From Chroococcidiopsis sp. TS-821 (GTDB lineage Bacteria > Cyanobacteriota > Cyanobacteriia > Cyanobacteriales > Chroococcidiopsidaceae), in contig NZ_MVDI01000016.1 of assembly GCF_002939305.1 (NCBI RefSeq), positions 23,628 through 87,627 of the forward strand: a DNA stretch of 64,000 nt, read 5' to 3'. Shown piece by piece: positions 54,961 to 63,982 of this stretch (positions are counted from its first letter, which is position 1; the number at the start of each line of letters is the position of its first letter). Under the pieces are notes generated by a model that did no database searches, was not told where the DNA came from, and was given only the letters and a program-made list of their open reading frames with translations. A program made the position numbers and the translations under genes.

Positions 54961-56244
54961 TTACGCACTCACAGTTGCACGTTGATAAACCTGTTCAATC
55001 ACCTTCGCCAAACGCTGCATTCCCGTTGCAATCTCTGCATCACTTGCAGTTAGACTAATGCGCAAACACTGCTGCTTATGCAACCAACTTTCGCGCAAAC
55101 CAGGGAAGAACGTACTACCAGGGACAACAATCACACCCACTTGCTTTAACTGTTGATACAACTCCCAGTCAGTAACTGGCAAATCTTTCAACCACAGCCA
55201 AGCAAAAATTGCTCCTTCACCGCGATGTAAAAACCAAGGTAAATCTTGCGGCATCGCTGCATTGAGTGTACTTTCTAGAACAGTAAATTTATTTTGGTAG
55301 AAAGGTCGAATCACTCGTTCAGCAATTTCCGCCAACGCCCCAGAGTTGATTGCTTGTGCCGCGATCGCCTGTCCATAGCGCGACGGGTGGATGCACATAT
55401 TCGTTTGGAAAGACTCTAGCACTTGAATCAACTTCGCATCACCAATTGCTACCCCAATGCGTTCTCCTGGCAATCCAGCTTTTGATAAACTCATACAATG
55501 CAGAATATTACTGCCAAACACCGGCGCCATTTCTGTAAAATTTAATGCTGGAAACGGTGGTGCATACGCCGAATCAATCAATACTGGAACATCATACGGC
55601 GCAGCTAAAGCCGCAATTTTCTTGACTTCCTCATCCGTCATGACATTTCCGGTAGGATTACACGGACGCGAGAAGATGACACAGCCAGTGTTTGCGGTAA
55701 TTGTCAACTGGCTAAAGTCGGGGCGATATTTAAAGCGGTGCGCAGCAGTATCAATATCGAGAGTGGGCTTGTAGGCGATCAACGCCTCTGGAACCAAGCT
55801 AACACCCCCATACCCCGTATAATCTGGGCTGAGGGGTAGAACGATTTGTTTTAAGTCTCCAGCACTCGTGTACCCGCCGAAAGCATTCGCGGCATAAAAA
55901 TACAGTGACTGACTTCCAGGAGTAATTAAGATATTGCGATCGCTCAACTCTAAGTTGTAGCGTCGATTAAAATCGTTAGCGATCGCGCTAATTAATGGTC
56001 CATAACCTTGACTCGAACCGTAGCGACAGACCACCTCACCGTAATCTTTGCTTGCTAAAAGCTCTGCCGTACAGTCTCGCCACAGCTGCTCTACCTCAGG
56101 CAAAATGAGCGGATTTCCCGCACTCAAATTAATGAATTCCCGACCTGAGCCAGCTTGTAGCGTTTCAATAATATCCTTCATAATCGCCCTGACACCTGTC
56201 AGGTTGGACATTTGGTCGCCAATTTGAGTCAGGGCAGGATTCAT
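54961..56244 (-). CDS. avtA: Valine-pyruvate aminotransferase (class I PLP)
   Basis: A 427-residue fold-type I aminotransferase. It shows FINLSAGNPLILPEVEQLW, RYGSSQGYGPLISAIANDF, ILITPGSQSLYFYAANAFGG, SRPCNPTGNVMTDEEV, VLIDSAYAPPFPALNF, and the PLP-binding Lys in HCMSLSKAGLPGERIGV. Length and motif spacing match AvtA, which interconverts valine and alanine keto acids. rimM begins 6 bases after its stop on the same strand. Other alanine-forming aminotransferases are an alternative, but the GNPLILPEVE segment supports AvtA. Confidence 0.88.
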   Translation of the reverse strand: MNPALTQIGDQMSNLTGVRAIMKDIIETLQAGSGREFINLSAGNPLILPEVEQLWRDCTAELLASKDYGEVVCRYGSSQGYGPLISAIANDFNRRYNLELSDRNILITPGSQSLYFYAANAFGGYTSAGDLKQIVLPLSPDYTGYGGVSLVPEALIAYKPTLDIDTAAHRFKYRPDFSQLTITANTGCVIFSRPCNPTGNVMTDEEVKKIAALAAPYDVPVLIDSAYAPPFPALNFTEMAPVFGSNILHCMSLSKAGLPGERIGVAIGDAKLIQVLESFQTNMCIHPSRYGQAIAAQAINSGALAEIAERVIRPFYQNKFTVLESTLNAAMPQDLPWFLHRGEGAIFAWLWLKDLPVTDWELYQQLKQVGVIVVPGSTFFPGLRESWLHKQQCLRISLTASDAEIATGMQRLAKVIEQVYQRATVSA

Positions 56245-56639
56245 AAGTCGTCATTCATTACTTAGTGGACAATTTGTAAGCAAGTGTTCTATTTAGTACT
56301 TGTGCTTACCGAATTAACTAAACATACACTTCTAACAGCGCTAGACGTTGATTCTACTGCGTACAGCCGCTGTAAGCTGGTCATTTTTAAAATAGCTTAA
56401 CTCTTAATTTATACATAAAATTTTACAAATGGAAAGGTTTTGCAGATAAAGCAAAAATATATTTGCATAAAAAGCGTGTAAAGTTGCCCACACTGCACCC
56501 ACTTGTAGAATATGCTAGCTAGCAGGAAACCAGTTGTTTTTCAGAAGCTTAGTCCCAGAACGCTGATATCCCTGAGAAACAGTGAACGACGTGACATGGT
56601 TTCTAACCGACGAGAATCAAGCATAAATCCTAGAACTCT
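56245..56639. promoter_or_regulatory. Divergent promoter region of avtA and glgP
   Basis: 395 bases without a gene, AT-rich in the centre. Both flanking genes start outward. I see no clear operator. Confidence 0.35.
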
Positions 56640-58853
56640 ATGACGAATAACGGTGCATTAACCTCTGCGCAACAGCTTAGTAAAAAATTACCTCAAACGC
56701 TGCAAAGATTAGCAGACTTGGCGTATAACTACTGGTGGAGTTGGACAACCGACCGAGTTTTTTTATTTCGTAATATCGATCCTGAAGAATGGGAAAACTG
56801 CGGACACAATCCCGTAGCGATTTTAGAGTCTGCATCTTACGAACGCCTAACGCAACTTGCCGAAGATCCTTTTTACCTCAAGCAACTGCAATCCTTAGTT
56901 GCTGAATTTGACCAGTACATGGCGCAGCAAGATACATGGGTCAGCCGCGTTGCACCACAAACTTCAGCAGAACATCCGATCGCTTACTTTTGTGCAGAAT
57001 TTGGCATTCACGAATCTTTACCGATTTACTCTGGCGGTCTAGGAATTCTTGCTGGAGATCACCTTAAGTCAGCTTCCGATTTAGGAGTTCCCATGGTCGG
57101 GATCGGCTTGCTGTATCGTCAAGGCTATTTCCGTCAACGCTTAAATCGTAGTGGTTGGCAAGAAGATTACTACGTTGACAATCCTTTCTCTAAAATGCCT
57201 TTGGAGTTAATCAGAAACGACCAAGGCGAACCCCTGACGATCGAACTCGAAATTCGCCAGCGCTGCGTTAAAGTGCAAATTTGGCGCACTCAAGTTGGGC
57301 GCGTTAGCCTTTACCTATTAGACACCGATCGCGAAGATAACGACCCGATTGACCGGTGGTTAACTGGACACCTTTATGGGGGTAACCAAGACACGCGCAT
57401 TGCGCAAGAAGTTGTACTTGGAATTGGTGGCGTTCGCGCACTTTCAGCATTAGGTATTGTACCGTCGGTGTATCATCTCAACGAAGGTCATGCGGCATTT
57501 TGCACCTTAGAAGTAGCGCGACAAGAAATGGAACGCACAGGTAAATCGTTTTATGACGTTGAAGCCAGCGTTCGCGATCGCTGCGTTTTCACAACACATA
57601 CTCCCGTTCCCGCTGGTCACGATGTCTTCTCTGGCGACTTAATGGACTCTTACTTCGCGCACTACTGGGTGCAAATGAAACTGTCGCGCGAGCAATTTAT
57701 GGCTTTGGGTGCAAGACGTTTGGGCGATCCTTGGGAACCTTTTGGCATGACAGTGCTAGCATTGCGGATGTGTCGTGCAGCAAACGGTGTAAGCGAACTT
57801 CACGGTCATGTTTCGCGTAAAATGTGGACAATTTTATATCCCGACCGTTCCGAAGACAAAGTACCCATCGGTCACATTACAAATGGAGTTCACGCACCTA
57901 CATGGACTGCACCCCTAATGGCAGACTTGTATGCGAAATATTTGGGTGAAGATTGGAAAACCCGCGTTACTAGCCAAGAAATGTGGGCAAAAGTCGATGA
58001 TATTCCTGATGAAGAATTGTGGTGGCGCCACCAAGTTCTCAAAGAAAGACTCATCGCCCACACGCGCTTTCGCGTTAGAAAAGCACGAGAACAACGCGGC
58101 GAAAGCTACGAACACATTCAAGCAACTGAAACGCTATTGGACCCCAATGTACTGACGATCGGGTTTGCGCGACGCTTTAGCCCATACAAGCGCGGCGATC
58201 TTATTTTGCGCGACGCGCAGCGGGCAATCAAGATTTTTGGTAACGCTGAACGTCCAGTACAAATTGTCTTTGCTGGTAAAGCGCATCCTGCAGATGAAGA
58301 AGGTAAGCGAATTATTCAACGCATTATGGAATGGTGTCGCAACAACGCAATTCAAAACCGCGTGGCGTTGATTGAAGACTACGATATTTACACGGGTCAA
58401 AAACTTGTACAAGGTGTCGATGTCTGGCTGAATAATCCGCGTCGTCCTCTAGAAGCATCTGGTACGAGTGGACAAAAAGTTTGCTTCAACGGTGGAATTA
58501 ATTGTAGCGTACTTGATGGTTGGTGGTGTGAAGGCTACCAAACTGGACCTGATGGTAAAGGGCTGAATGGTTGGGCAATTGGCGAAGATGCGCATACCAG
58601 TGACCAAGAAGTGCAGGATCGTATTGATTCGCAATCGCTATACCAGTTACTGGAAGAAGAAATCGTCCCGCTGTACTACGATCGCGATGCGCATGGTATT
58701 CCTCGCCGCTGGATTCAGATGATGAAAGCATCAATTAAAACGAATGCGCCGTTATTCAACACCGACCGCATGATCTCCGATTACGTATCGCAAGTCTATG
58801 TGCCAGAAATTGCTACGAGTGTGGCACCAATTCTTGCCAAGGTGATGGTGTAG
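56640..58853 (+). CDS. glgP: Alpha-glucan phosphorylase (short GlgP type)
   Basis: A 737-residue enzyme that releases glucose-1-phosphate from glycogen. It shows LADLAYNYWWSWTTDRVFLF at the N-terminus (TIGR02094-type), AYFCAEFGIHESLPIYSGGL, GILAGDHLKSASDLGVPMVG, HLNEGHAAFCTLEV, FTTHTPVPAGHDVF, FARRFSPYKRGDL and the PLP Lys region EASGTSGQKVCFNGGIN. The last of these is shared by all alpha-glucan phosphorylases. It is shorter than classical GlgP (about 840), typical of the second phosphorylase class in cyanobacteria. It is cytoplasmic. Confidence 0.94.
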   Translation: MTNNGALTSAQQLSKKLPQTLQRLADLAYNYWWSWTTDRVFLFRNIDPEEWENCGHNPVAILESASYERLTQLAEDPFYLKQLQSLVAEFDQYMAQQDTWVSRVAPQTSAEHPIAYFCAEFGIHESLPIYSGGLGILAGDHLKSASDLGVPMVGIGLLYRQGYFRQRLNRSGWQEDYYVDNPFSKMPLELIRNDQGEPLTIELEIRQRCVKVQIWRTQVGRVSLYLLDTDREDNDPIDRWLTGHLYGGNQDTRIAQEVVLGIGGVRALSALGIVPSVYHLNEGHAAFCTLEVARQEMERTGKSFYDVEASVRDRCVFTTHTPVPAGHDVFSGDLMDSYFAHYWVQMKLSREQFMALGARRLGDPWEPFGMTVLALRMCRAANGVSELHGHVSRKMWTILYPDRSEDKVPIGHITNGVHAPTWTAPLMADLYAKYLGEDWKTRVTSQEMWAKVDDIPDEELWWRHQVLKERLIAHTRFRVRKAREQRGESYEHIQATETLLDPNVLTIGFARRFSPYKRGDLILRDAQRAIKIFGNAERPVQIVFAGKAHPADEEGKRIIQRIMEWCRNNAIQNRVALIEDYDIYTGQKLVQGVDVWLNNPRRPLEASGTSGQKVCFNGGINCSVLDGWWCEGYQTGPDGKGLNGWAIGEDAHTSDQEVQDRIDSQSLYQLLEEEIVPLYYDRDAHGIPRRWIQMMKASIKTNAPLFNTDRMISDYVSQVYVPEIATSVAPILAKVMV

Positions 58854-58903
58854 TCAGCTTTTCTGCGTACAATTTAGAAATGATGGCTCATTGCTAATCG
58901 CTA

Positions 58904-59740
58904 ATGGCTCAAATCGTTTGGCAAGCTGATTTTTATCGCCGTCCGTTGCGGGATGCAGCTGGACAAACTTTGTGGGAGTTACTCGTTTGTGACTCGAATC
59001 GCACAATTGAATTTGTCGCGCTGTGTCCCCAATCGCAAGTTAACGCACATTGGCTTGTGGAACAATTGCAGCTTGTTGCGGATAAAATGCCAGATGTCAT
59101 CCAGGTGTTTCGTCCGCAGTCACTTAGTCTCATTACCGCTGCTGGAGAACAACTCGGAATTAAGGTTGAAGCAACGCGAAGAACAGATGCTTTAAAACAA
59201 TGGTTGCAGGAGCGATCGCCCCTTTACCGCAACATGGATAATTACACAGGGGAAGCTTACGACCTTTTAACAATTGAAAAGCCACCACCAACACCACTAC
59301 CTGAAAAACTTTGGGGCGAACAGTGGCGTTTTGCTGCGCTGAGTGCCAAAGATGTGGAAGAAGCGTTTCAAGAACGCCCTATCCCAATTTTGAGTATGCC
59401 ATCCAAACTCATGCCATTACAGTTAGGATTGGCTTCTCATATCGCTGTACCAGGTGTCATTATCTATGGCGGACGGCAATCGATGCGTTTAGCTCGTTGG
59501 TTACAAGAGGCAAATCCTGTAGCACTCAACTATATCACTGGCTCTCCTGATGGTTTAGTGTTAGAAGCAGGTTTAGTAGAACGGTGGATTGTAGCAACGT
59601 TTGAGGATAGAGAAGTGGCGACGGCTGCTCAAAATTACGAACAGCGCAAACAACACAGCAAAGGATTGCATTTTTTGCTCGTGCAGCCTGATGATTCTGA
59701 TATTACATTTAGTGGTTTTTGGCTACTACGCCAGGACTAA
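58904..59740 (+). CDS. Tab2/Atab2 family RNA-binding protein (DUF1092)
   Basis: A 278-residue protein. It shows WQADFYRRPLRDAAGQTLWE, ALCPQSQVNAHWLVEQLQ, DVIQVFRPQSLSLITAAGEQ, LGIKVEATRRTDALKQWLQE and GLASHIAVPGVIIYGGRQSM. These match the DUF1092 family, whose plant and algal members (Tab2, Atab2) activate translation of psaB and other photosystem mRNAs. The C-terminal LHFLLVQPDDSDITFSGFWL is also conserved. It begins 50 bases after glgP and could be co-transcribed. Its specific RNA in cyanobacteria is not known. Confidence 0.9.
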   Translation: MAQIVWQADFYRRPLRDAAGQTLWELLVCDSNRTIEFVALCPQSQVNAHWLVEQLQLVADKMPDVIQVFRPQSLSLITAAGEQLGIKVEATRRTDALKQWLQERSPLYRNMDNYTGEAYDLLTIEKPPPTPLPEKLWGEQWRFAALSAKDVEEAFQERPIPILSMPSKLMPLQLGLASHIAVPGVIIYGGRQSMRLARWLQEANPVALNYITGSPDGLVLEAGLVERWIVATFEDREVATAAQNYEQRKQHSKGLHFLLVQPDDSDITFSGFWLLRQD

Positions 59741-59889
59741 ACTTGGCGATCGAGCGTTGTACATAACATTCATTTATTAATATTTATTACGGCTTCTAAA
59801 GGGCTTAAGACTGAAGATAGATGCAGCAATATAAGCTAGGTTTTAGCATAAAAAACTAATAAACATAAATCTTTTTTGAGGCAGAATTC

Positions 59890-60270
59890 ATGGAAAATGA
59901 AGCACGTTCTAAAGAAAAAGTAACGAGAAATGAAGAGTTAGAAACTTCAACCGCAGATCGCGGTATTATTCCAGCAGAAGTAGCCGCACGTATGGATCGT
60001 GAAGGTAGTGATTATCGTACTACTGCCGACGAACAAGCTGATCCTGAGAGCATTGATGTAACTGGGGGCGCAACGGTAGACCAAGAAGGTTTAGCAAATA
60101 ATTACGCAATTGAACCTGAGATGTACTACGAAACTCCAGGAGATGCTAGTCAAGAAGCTGCGCAAGATAAAGCTCACCGCGCAGAAGAACTTGCTGAAGC
60201 TAATCAAGATAAGCAGGGCGAATTGACAATGGAAGAAGATAATCGTGGTAGAGGACCGGGAGCAGTTTAA
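59890..60270 (+). CDS. Small acidic hydrophilic protein
   Basis: A 126-residue protein rich in Glu, Asp, Gln, Ala and Gly and almost free of hydrophobic clusters, so predicted disordered (RGIIPAEVAARMDREGSDYR, ASQEAAQDKAHRAEELAEAN, EDNRGRGPGAV). AGGCA lies 5 bases before the ATG, and a strong terminator follows. Composition resembles desiccation-type hydrophilins, but there is no repeat signature; that role is inference. Family not recognised. Confidence 0.65.
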   Translation: MENEARSKEKVTRNEELETSTADRGIIPAEVAARMDREGSDYRTTADEQADPESIDVTGGATVDQEGLANNYAIEPEMYYETPGDASQEAAQDKAHRAEELAEANQDKQGELTMEEDNRGRGPGAV

Positions 60271-60293
60271 GAAAAAGATACAAAAACCAAGGC

Positions 60294-60335
60294 AACCGCT
60301 CAGAAAGTATTAAAGCAATCTTGAGCGGTTTTTTT
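60294..60335 (+). terminator. Intrinsic terminator
   Basis: AACCGCTCA (60294-60302) pairs with TGAGCGGTT (60322-60330), followed by a T-run. The remaining 240 bases up to mtnP are AT-rich and hold no gene. Confidence 0.92.
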
Positions 60336-60576
60336 GCATTTAAAACTAAGTATTTATCTAGATTGTCAGCTTATTATAGGCTACCACATAGGCGCAGACT
60401 TTTCATAAGATAGAACTCAAAGTAATCGAAGAAAAAACAAAAAGAGATTTTTACGAAAGAATTAAGATTACTATTGTTGAATTGTTGTAATAATTCTTTT
60501 GGTATTGTTTCGTGCTTTTTTATTGGTTATTTATCTGTAAAATAGCTTGATAGTCGTAGTATTGCACTGATTAAAG

Positions 60577-61449
60577 ATGGCTCAAGCTCAAATAGGAATT
60601 ATTGGTGGTAGCGGTCTATATAAAATGGATGCGCTTAAAGATATTGAAGAAGTACAATTATCGACGCCATTTGGTTCGCCTTCGGATGCTGTAATATTGG
60701 GAACTTTAGAGAATACCAGAGTTGCTTTTTTAGCGCGCCACGGTCGCAATCATACTTTGCTACCATCGGAACTACCTTTTCGGGCAAATATTTATGCAAT
60801 GAAGCAATTGGGAGTTGAGTATTTGATTTCTGCTTCGGCGGTTGGTTCGTTAAAAGAGGAAGTCAAGCCGCTTGATATGGTAGTACCAAATCAATTTATT
60901 GACCGAACAAAAAATCGAATTTCGACCTTTTTTGGTGAAGGAATCGTGGCGCATATTGCGTTTGGCGATCCTGTGTGTCATCAACTTGCCGGAATTTTAG
61001 CAGAGGCGATCGCATCTCTCAACTTACCTGATGTCACACTTCATCATGGTGGAACTTATGTCTGCATGGAAGGTCCTGCATTTTCGACGAAAGCAGAATC
61101 GCATCTTTACCGTAGCTGGGGCGCTACTGTCATTGGCATGACAAATCTACCCGAAGCAAAATTAGCACGCGAAGCAGAAATCGCTTACGCAACTCTAGCA
61201 CTCGTCACAGATTACGACTGTTGGCATCCAGATCATGACAGCGTTACGGTGGAAATGGTGATTGCTAACTTGCAACGCAACGCAACCAATGCCCAAAAAG
61301 TTATTCAAGAAACCGTACGCCGCTTAAGTCAAAATCCACCACAATCAGAAGCGCATTCGGCATTAAAATATGCAATCTTGACTCGACTCGATCAAGCACC
61401 CACAGCAACAAAAGAGAAATTACATTTGTTATTGCAGAAGTATTTGTAA
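60577..61449 (+). CDS. mtnP: S-methyl-5'-thioadenosine phosphorylase
   Basis: A 290-residue nucleoside phosphorylase of methionine salvage. It shows [95 protein letters not shown] and [16 protein letters not shown] phosphorylase is distinguished from inosine/guanosine phosphorylase by this GMTN...DYDCW set. It cleaves methylthioadenosine to adenine and methylthioribose-1-phosphate. It is the last chromosomal-looking gene before the integron-type region. Confidence 0.95.
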   Translation: MAQAQIGIIGGSGLYKMDALKDIEEVQLSTPFGSPSDAVILGTLENTRVAFLARHGRNHTLLPSELPFRANIYAMKQLGVEYLISASAVGSLKEEVKPLDMVVPNQFIDRTKNRISTFFGEGIVAHIAFGDPVCHQLAGILAEAIASLNLPDVTLHHGGTYVCMEGPAFSTKAESHLYRSWGATVIGMTNLPEAKLAREAEIAYATLALVTDYDCWHPDHDSVTVEMVIANLQRNATNAQKVIQETVRRLSQNPPQSEAHSALKYAILTRLDQAPTATKEKLHLLLQKYL

Positions 61450-61510
61450 AACGTGAAGTGCAAAATTTTTACTGAGTGGGATTCAGTTGTTCTATACGCA
61501 AACTGACTCT

Positions 61511-62476
61511 TTACAAATCAAGTGGACTGCGAACAGCCTTACCACCACGATTAAGAACATGCGTATAAATCATCGTTGTTTTGACATCTTTATGTCCCAG
61601 TAACTCTTGTACAGTACGGATGTCATACCCGTTTTGCAACAGGTGAGTGGCGAAGCTGTGGCGAAAGGTGTGGCAACCAACGCGCTTCTCAATACCCGCA
61701 GCACGAACAGCCTGCTTGATGGCTCGATTTAAACCGCTCTCGTGCAGATGGTGACGACGGGTAATGCCACTGCGTGGGTCGCGGGAAAAGCGATCGGACG
61801 GAAACACAAACTGCCAGATCCAGGCGCGATCCGCATTGGGGTACTTGCGTTCTAGGGCAAACGGTAAGTAGACTGAGCCGTATCCTTTGTCTAAATCCTG
61901 CTGATGCAGGCGCTTGACACCCTGTAGATGGTCTTTCAAAGCATCCATGACGCTGGCAGGTAGCATTGTCACTCGACTTTCTCCGCCCTTTGCATCACGC
62001 ACCACGAGTTGCTGCTGAGCAAAGTCCACATCCTTGACCCTTAGCTGGAGTGCCTCCGTCAGCCGCAGTCCACTTCCATACAGCAGCTTCACCACAAGCT
62101 GATACACCCCAGACATCTGCCGGATAACAGCAATCGCCTCTTCCTGAGTCAGCACTGTTGGTAAATAGCGAGACCGCTTGGCTCTCACAGACTCAATTTG
62201 TATACCTAAATCCTGCTTCAAAACTTCCCGATAGAGAAATACTATCGCATTCAATGCCTGATTCTGAGTCGATGCTGCGACGTGTTCCTCTACTGCTAGG
62301 TGTGTCAGGAATGCTTCTAACTCGGCACCGCCCATTTCTCGTGGATGTCGCTTTTGATGAAACAGAATGTAACGGCGAATCCAGTAAACGTAGCTCTCTT
62401 CCGTGCGATATGAGTAATGTTTAACACGAATTATATCTCGAACTTGATCGAGAAGCTTCCTAGGGCGCGCTTCCAT
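61511..62476 (-). CDS. intI: Integron integrase (IntI-type tyrosine recombinase)
   Basis: A 321-residue tyrosine recombinase. The N-terminal SAM-like core-binding domain is [20 protein letters not shown]. Catalytic residues are Arg in [15 protein letters not shown], His/Arg in [16 protein letters not shown], His in [20 protein letters not shown] and the nucleophile Tyr in the same segment. The IntI-specific additional domain is present: [18 protein letters not shown] then [18 protein letters not shown], absent from XerC/D and phage integrases. Orientation is leftward, with candidate cassette genes read rightward from the other side of its start, as in integrons. Closest class cannot be given without alignment. 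Confidence 0.93.
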   Translation of the reverse strand: MEARPRKLLDQVRDIIRVKHYSYRTEESYVYWIRRYILFHQKRHPREMGGAELEAFLTHLAVEEHVAASTQNQALNAIVFLYREVLKQDLGIQIESVRAKRSRYLPTVLTQEEAIAVIRQMSGVYQLVVKLLYGSGLRLTEALQLRVKDVDFAQQQLVVRDAKGGESRVTMLPASVMDALKDHLQGVKRLHQQDLDKGYGSVYLPFALERKYPNADRAWIWQFVFPSDRFSRDPRSGITRRHHLHESGLNRAIKQAVRAAGIEKRVGCHTFRHSFATHLLQNGYDIRTVQELLGHKDVKTTMIYTHVLNRGGKAVRSPLDL

Positions 62477-62825
62477 AGTAAGTATAGCTAAGTAATATTG
62501 TATTATTTTTATCTAAACTACTCTGAAAAGCCTTCAGTAGTTTACCGGAAAATATATGGAAATTTTCCATGTAATCGCCTTGATCGGCATAATATATGGA
62601 TAGCTTGCAATGTATTTGCCCTTAAAAGGGAAATACTTTGCGAACTCGCAATATAGTTCATCTTATCTGGGTGCTATGTGGAAAAAGTCAATCTAATAAA
62701 TAGTTATGCTGCTTCATCCCTTAGTGGGGACAGTATCTTAAGGATTATCGTTTGCCTTTAATATTTGCAATATTTGGTAGCTAAAAGATCGTTGTTCAGG
62801 CGTGTTCATAATTGAGAGACATTAC
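62477..62825. other. Palindrome-rich region upstream of intI (candidate attI)
   Basis: No gene. TAAACTAC...GTAGTTTA forms an imperfect hairpin at 62514-62544 with an inner TGAA/TTCA pairing and a bulge. ATGGAAA-T-TTTCCAT at 62556-62570 is a perfect 15-base palindrome. AATATATGGA occurs twice as a direct repeat (62551-62560 and 62591-62600), and CCCTT-AA-AAGGG lies near 62619-62630. The attI site and the cassette promoter should fall here, but the exact crossover cannot be fixed by eye. Confidence 0.4.
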
Positions 62826-63186
62826 ATGGCTACAGAGCAACAGACCAGTAAAGCTCATTTAATAACTCACGGAGCGGCGGCAAGTGCAGCAGCGGCATCA
62901 GGTGCGATGGCACAGGGGCTGCTTTCGGGGCTGATACAGTCGTCTTAACAACAATTCATGTTGGAATGGTGTTAGCTTTATGAAAGCTTTTCGGTCAAAG
63001 TCTTGATAAGCAGGCTGCAATGGCAATACTTGGAACGGCTGCTGGCGCTGGTGTTAGCGTTTTTGGAGCTAAGGCTATACTTGGTTTTTCCCCGGCATAG
63101 GAAATATAGCGAATGCAATCATTTCCGGTAGCTATACAGAGGCTCTCGGTTGGTGGTGCTTCAATTACTTCGATGAAGGCAATTAA
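62826..63186 (+). pseudogene. Frameshifted Ala/Gly-rich membrane-hairpin protein
   Basis: The original gene probably encoded about 120 residues: MATEQQTSKAHLITHGAAAS at the start, then ADTVVLTTIHVGMVLAL, KQAAMAILGTAAGAGVSVFG, an ILGF-PGIGNIANAIISG segment and a YTEALGWWCFNYFDEGN end. It resembles small hydrophobic DUF697/YcjF-type helical hairpins with a PGIGN motif. Three lesions break it. A missing base near 62918 shifts the frame; the intact start would make only 40 residues. TGA at 62981-62983 replaces a codon expected to be Gly before KLFGQSLDKQ. A missing base near 63090 (TTTTTCCCC) shifts the frame again. It may be the first, decayed gene of the integron array. Confidence 0.7.
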
Positions 63187-63259
63187 TTTAGGTATCGCCT
63201 AGTAGCTACCATTGTCAGTTATGGTCAATGGCATTCCTTCCAAATAATACAATAGTTAA

Positions 63260-63592
63260 ATGGACACGCTGATTGTAGAAATACGTTGTAAATTTGCTGA
63301 AGAGCAGTTTGAGTTTTCTAAACATGCTGTTGACCAATCCATCTTGCGGCAAATTCGAGTTCAAGAAATTAGGGAGGCAATTGCGAACGGTCAAGTAATT
63401 GAAGACTACCCAGAAGACAAGTATGGACCGAGTTGCCTAATTTGCGGTTTGACACAAGCACAACGTCCTATTCATGTTCAGTGTAGTTATCCCTCTCGTT
63501 CACTCATCAAAATCATTACAGTGTACGAACCTGATACCCAAAGATGGAATAACGACTTTACTCAAAGGAGACGTAGTGACAATGACAACTGA
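63260..63592 (+). CDS. DUF4258 protein, probable toxin
   Basis: A 110-residue protein with EFSKHAVDQSILRQIRVQEI (the H-A-x-x-R-x-I pattern near a Gly-containing segment), IANGQVIEDYPEDKYGPSCL and KIITVYEPDTQRW. This is the DUF4258 pattern, a small RelE/BrnT-like fold often encoded next to a YgiT/MqsA-type antitoxin. Such a partner gene overlaps it here by 11 bases. Two Cys residues in CLICGLT are not part of the family core. It is probably an mRNA-targeting toxin; activity is inference. It has weak SD support and codon use typical of accessory DNA. Confidence 0.8.
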   Translation: MDTLIVEIRCKFAEEQFEFSKHAVDQSILRQIRVQEIREAIANGQVIEDYPEDKYGPSCLICGLTQAQRPIHVQCSYPSRSLIKIITVYEPDTQRWNNDFTQRRRSDNDN

Positions 63593-63815
63593 TTGGCAAG
63601 AGACATTGGTTGAGAAGCAGGTAACATATACCTTAAATCTGAACGGTAAAATTGTTCTAATTGAGAACGTACCTGCCCGTGTAAATGAGGAAACAGGCGA
63701 GCAATTTTTCTCCCCATCAACCGTAGAGCGCTTACAACAGACAATTCTAGATAGAAAAGAACCTGATCATTTTATTCAGGTTCCTGTGTACAACTATTCA
63801 AACAGCGCAGCATAA
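63582..63815 (+). CDS. YgiT/MqsA-like antitoxin lacking zinc cysteines
   Basis: A 77-residue protein from ATG 63582; GTG 63576 is closer to AAGGAG (63565-63570) and would add two residues. The region YTLNLNGKIVLIENVPARVN, EETGEQFFSPSTVERLQQTI aligns with YgiT-type antitoxin N-domains, where VxCxxCGE normally binds zinc. Here the two CxxC motifs are absent (VNEETGE), so it is a non-zinc variant. It overlaps the DUF4258 toxin gene, indicating translational coupling. Its TAA stop lies inside the R'' box of the attC-like site, as is common for integron cassette genes. Confidence 0.75.
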   Translation: MTTDWQETLVEKQVTYTLNLNGKIVLIENVPARVNEETGEQFFSPSTVERLQQTILDRKEPDHFIQVPVYNYSNSAA

Positions 63816-63896
63816 CAATTCAAATGCAGCGGACGGACGAAAGCCGCTAGTGGGGTGGTAAAGGGGATCTGCCGCCGCTGATTGGGGACGTTCGAC
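63810..63896. repeat. attC-like site at the end of the toxin-antitoxin cassette
   Basis: R'' candidate GCATAAC (63810-63816), followed by AATTC. AAT-G-CAGCGG can pair with CCGCTGATT near 63877-63885, leaving one extrahelical base, as in integron attC stems. R' candidate GTTCGAC (63890-63896) deviates from GTTRRRY at one position. A second R' candidate GTTAGAG lies at 63911-63917, flanked by CTGCTTTGA that can pair with TCAAA(T)GCAG. Length of about 87-108 bases fits the attC range. Confidence 0.6.
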
Positions 63897-63982
63897 TGCT
63901 TTGATTGCAGGTTAGAGCAGCAACTTGAGTTTCTGGATAAGATGCAGATGTCATGCATTGTGAAAATTAGGAGTGACCAATT

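Noticed and set aside
62946..62980. TAACAACAATTC...GTTAGC as an attC-like pair
   Set aside because: It falls within the decayed coding sequence (LTTIHVGMVLA), the stem does not pair, and GTTAGCT breaks the R' consensus.
63254..63260. GTTAAAT matching GTTRRRY just before the DUF4258 start
   Set aside because: No partner R'' box or stem upstream, so one heptamer match is not enough to call attI or attC.
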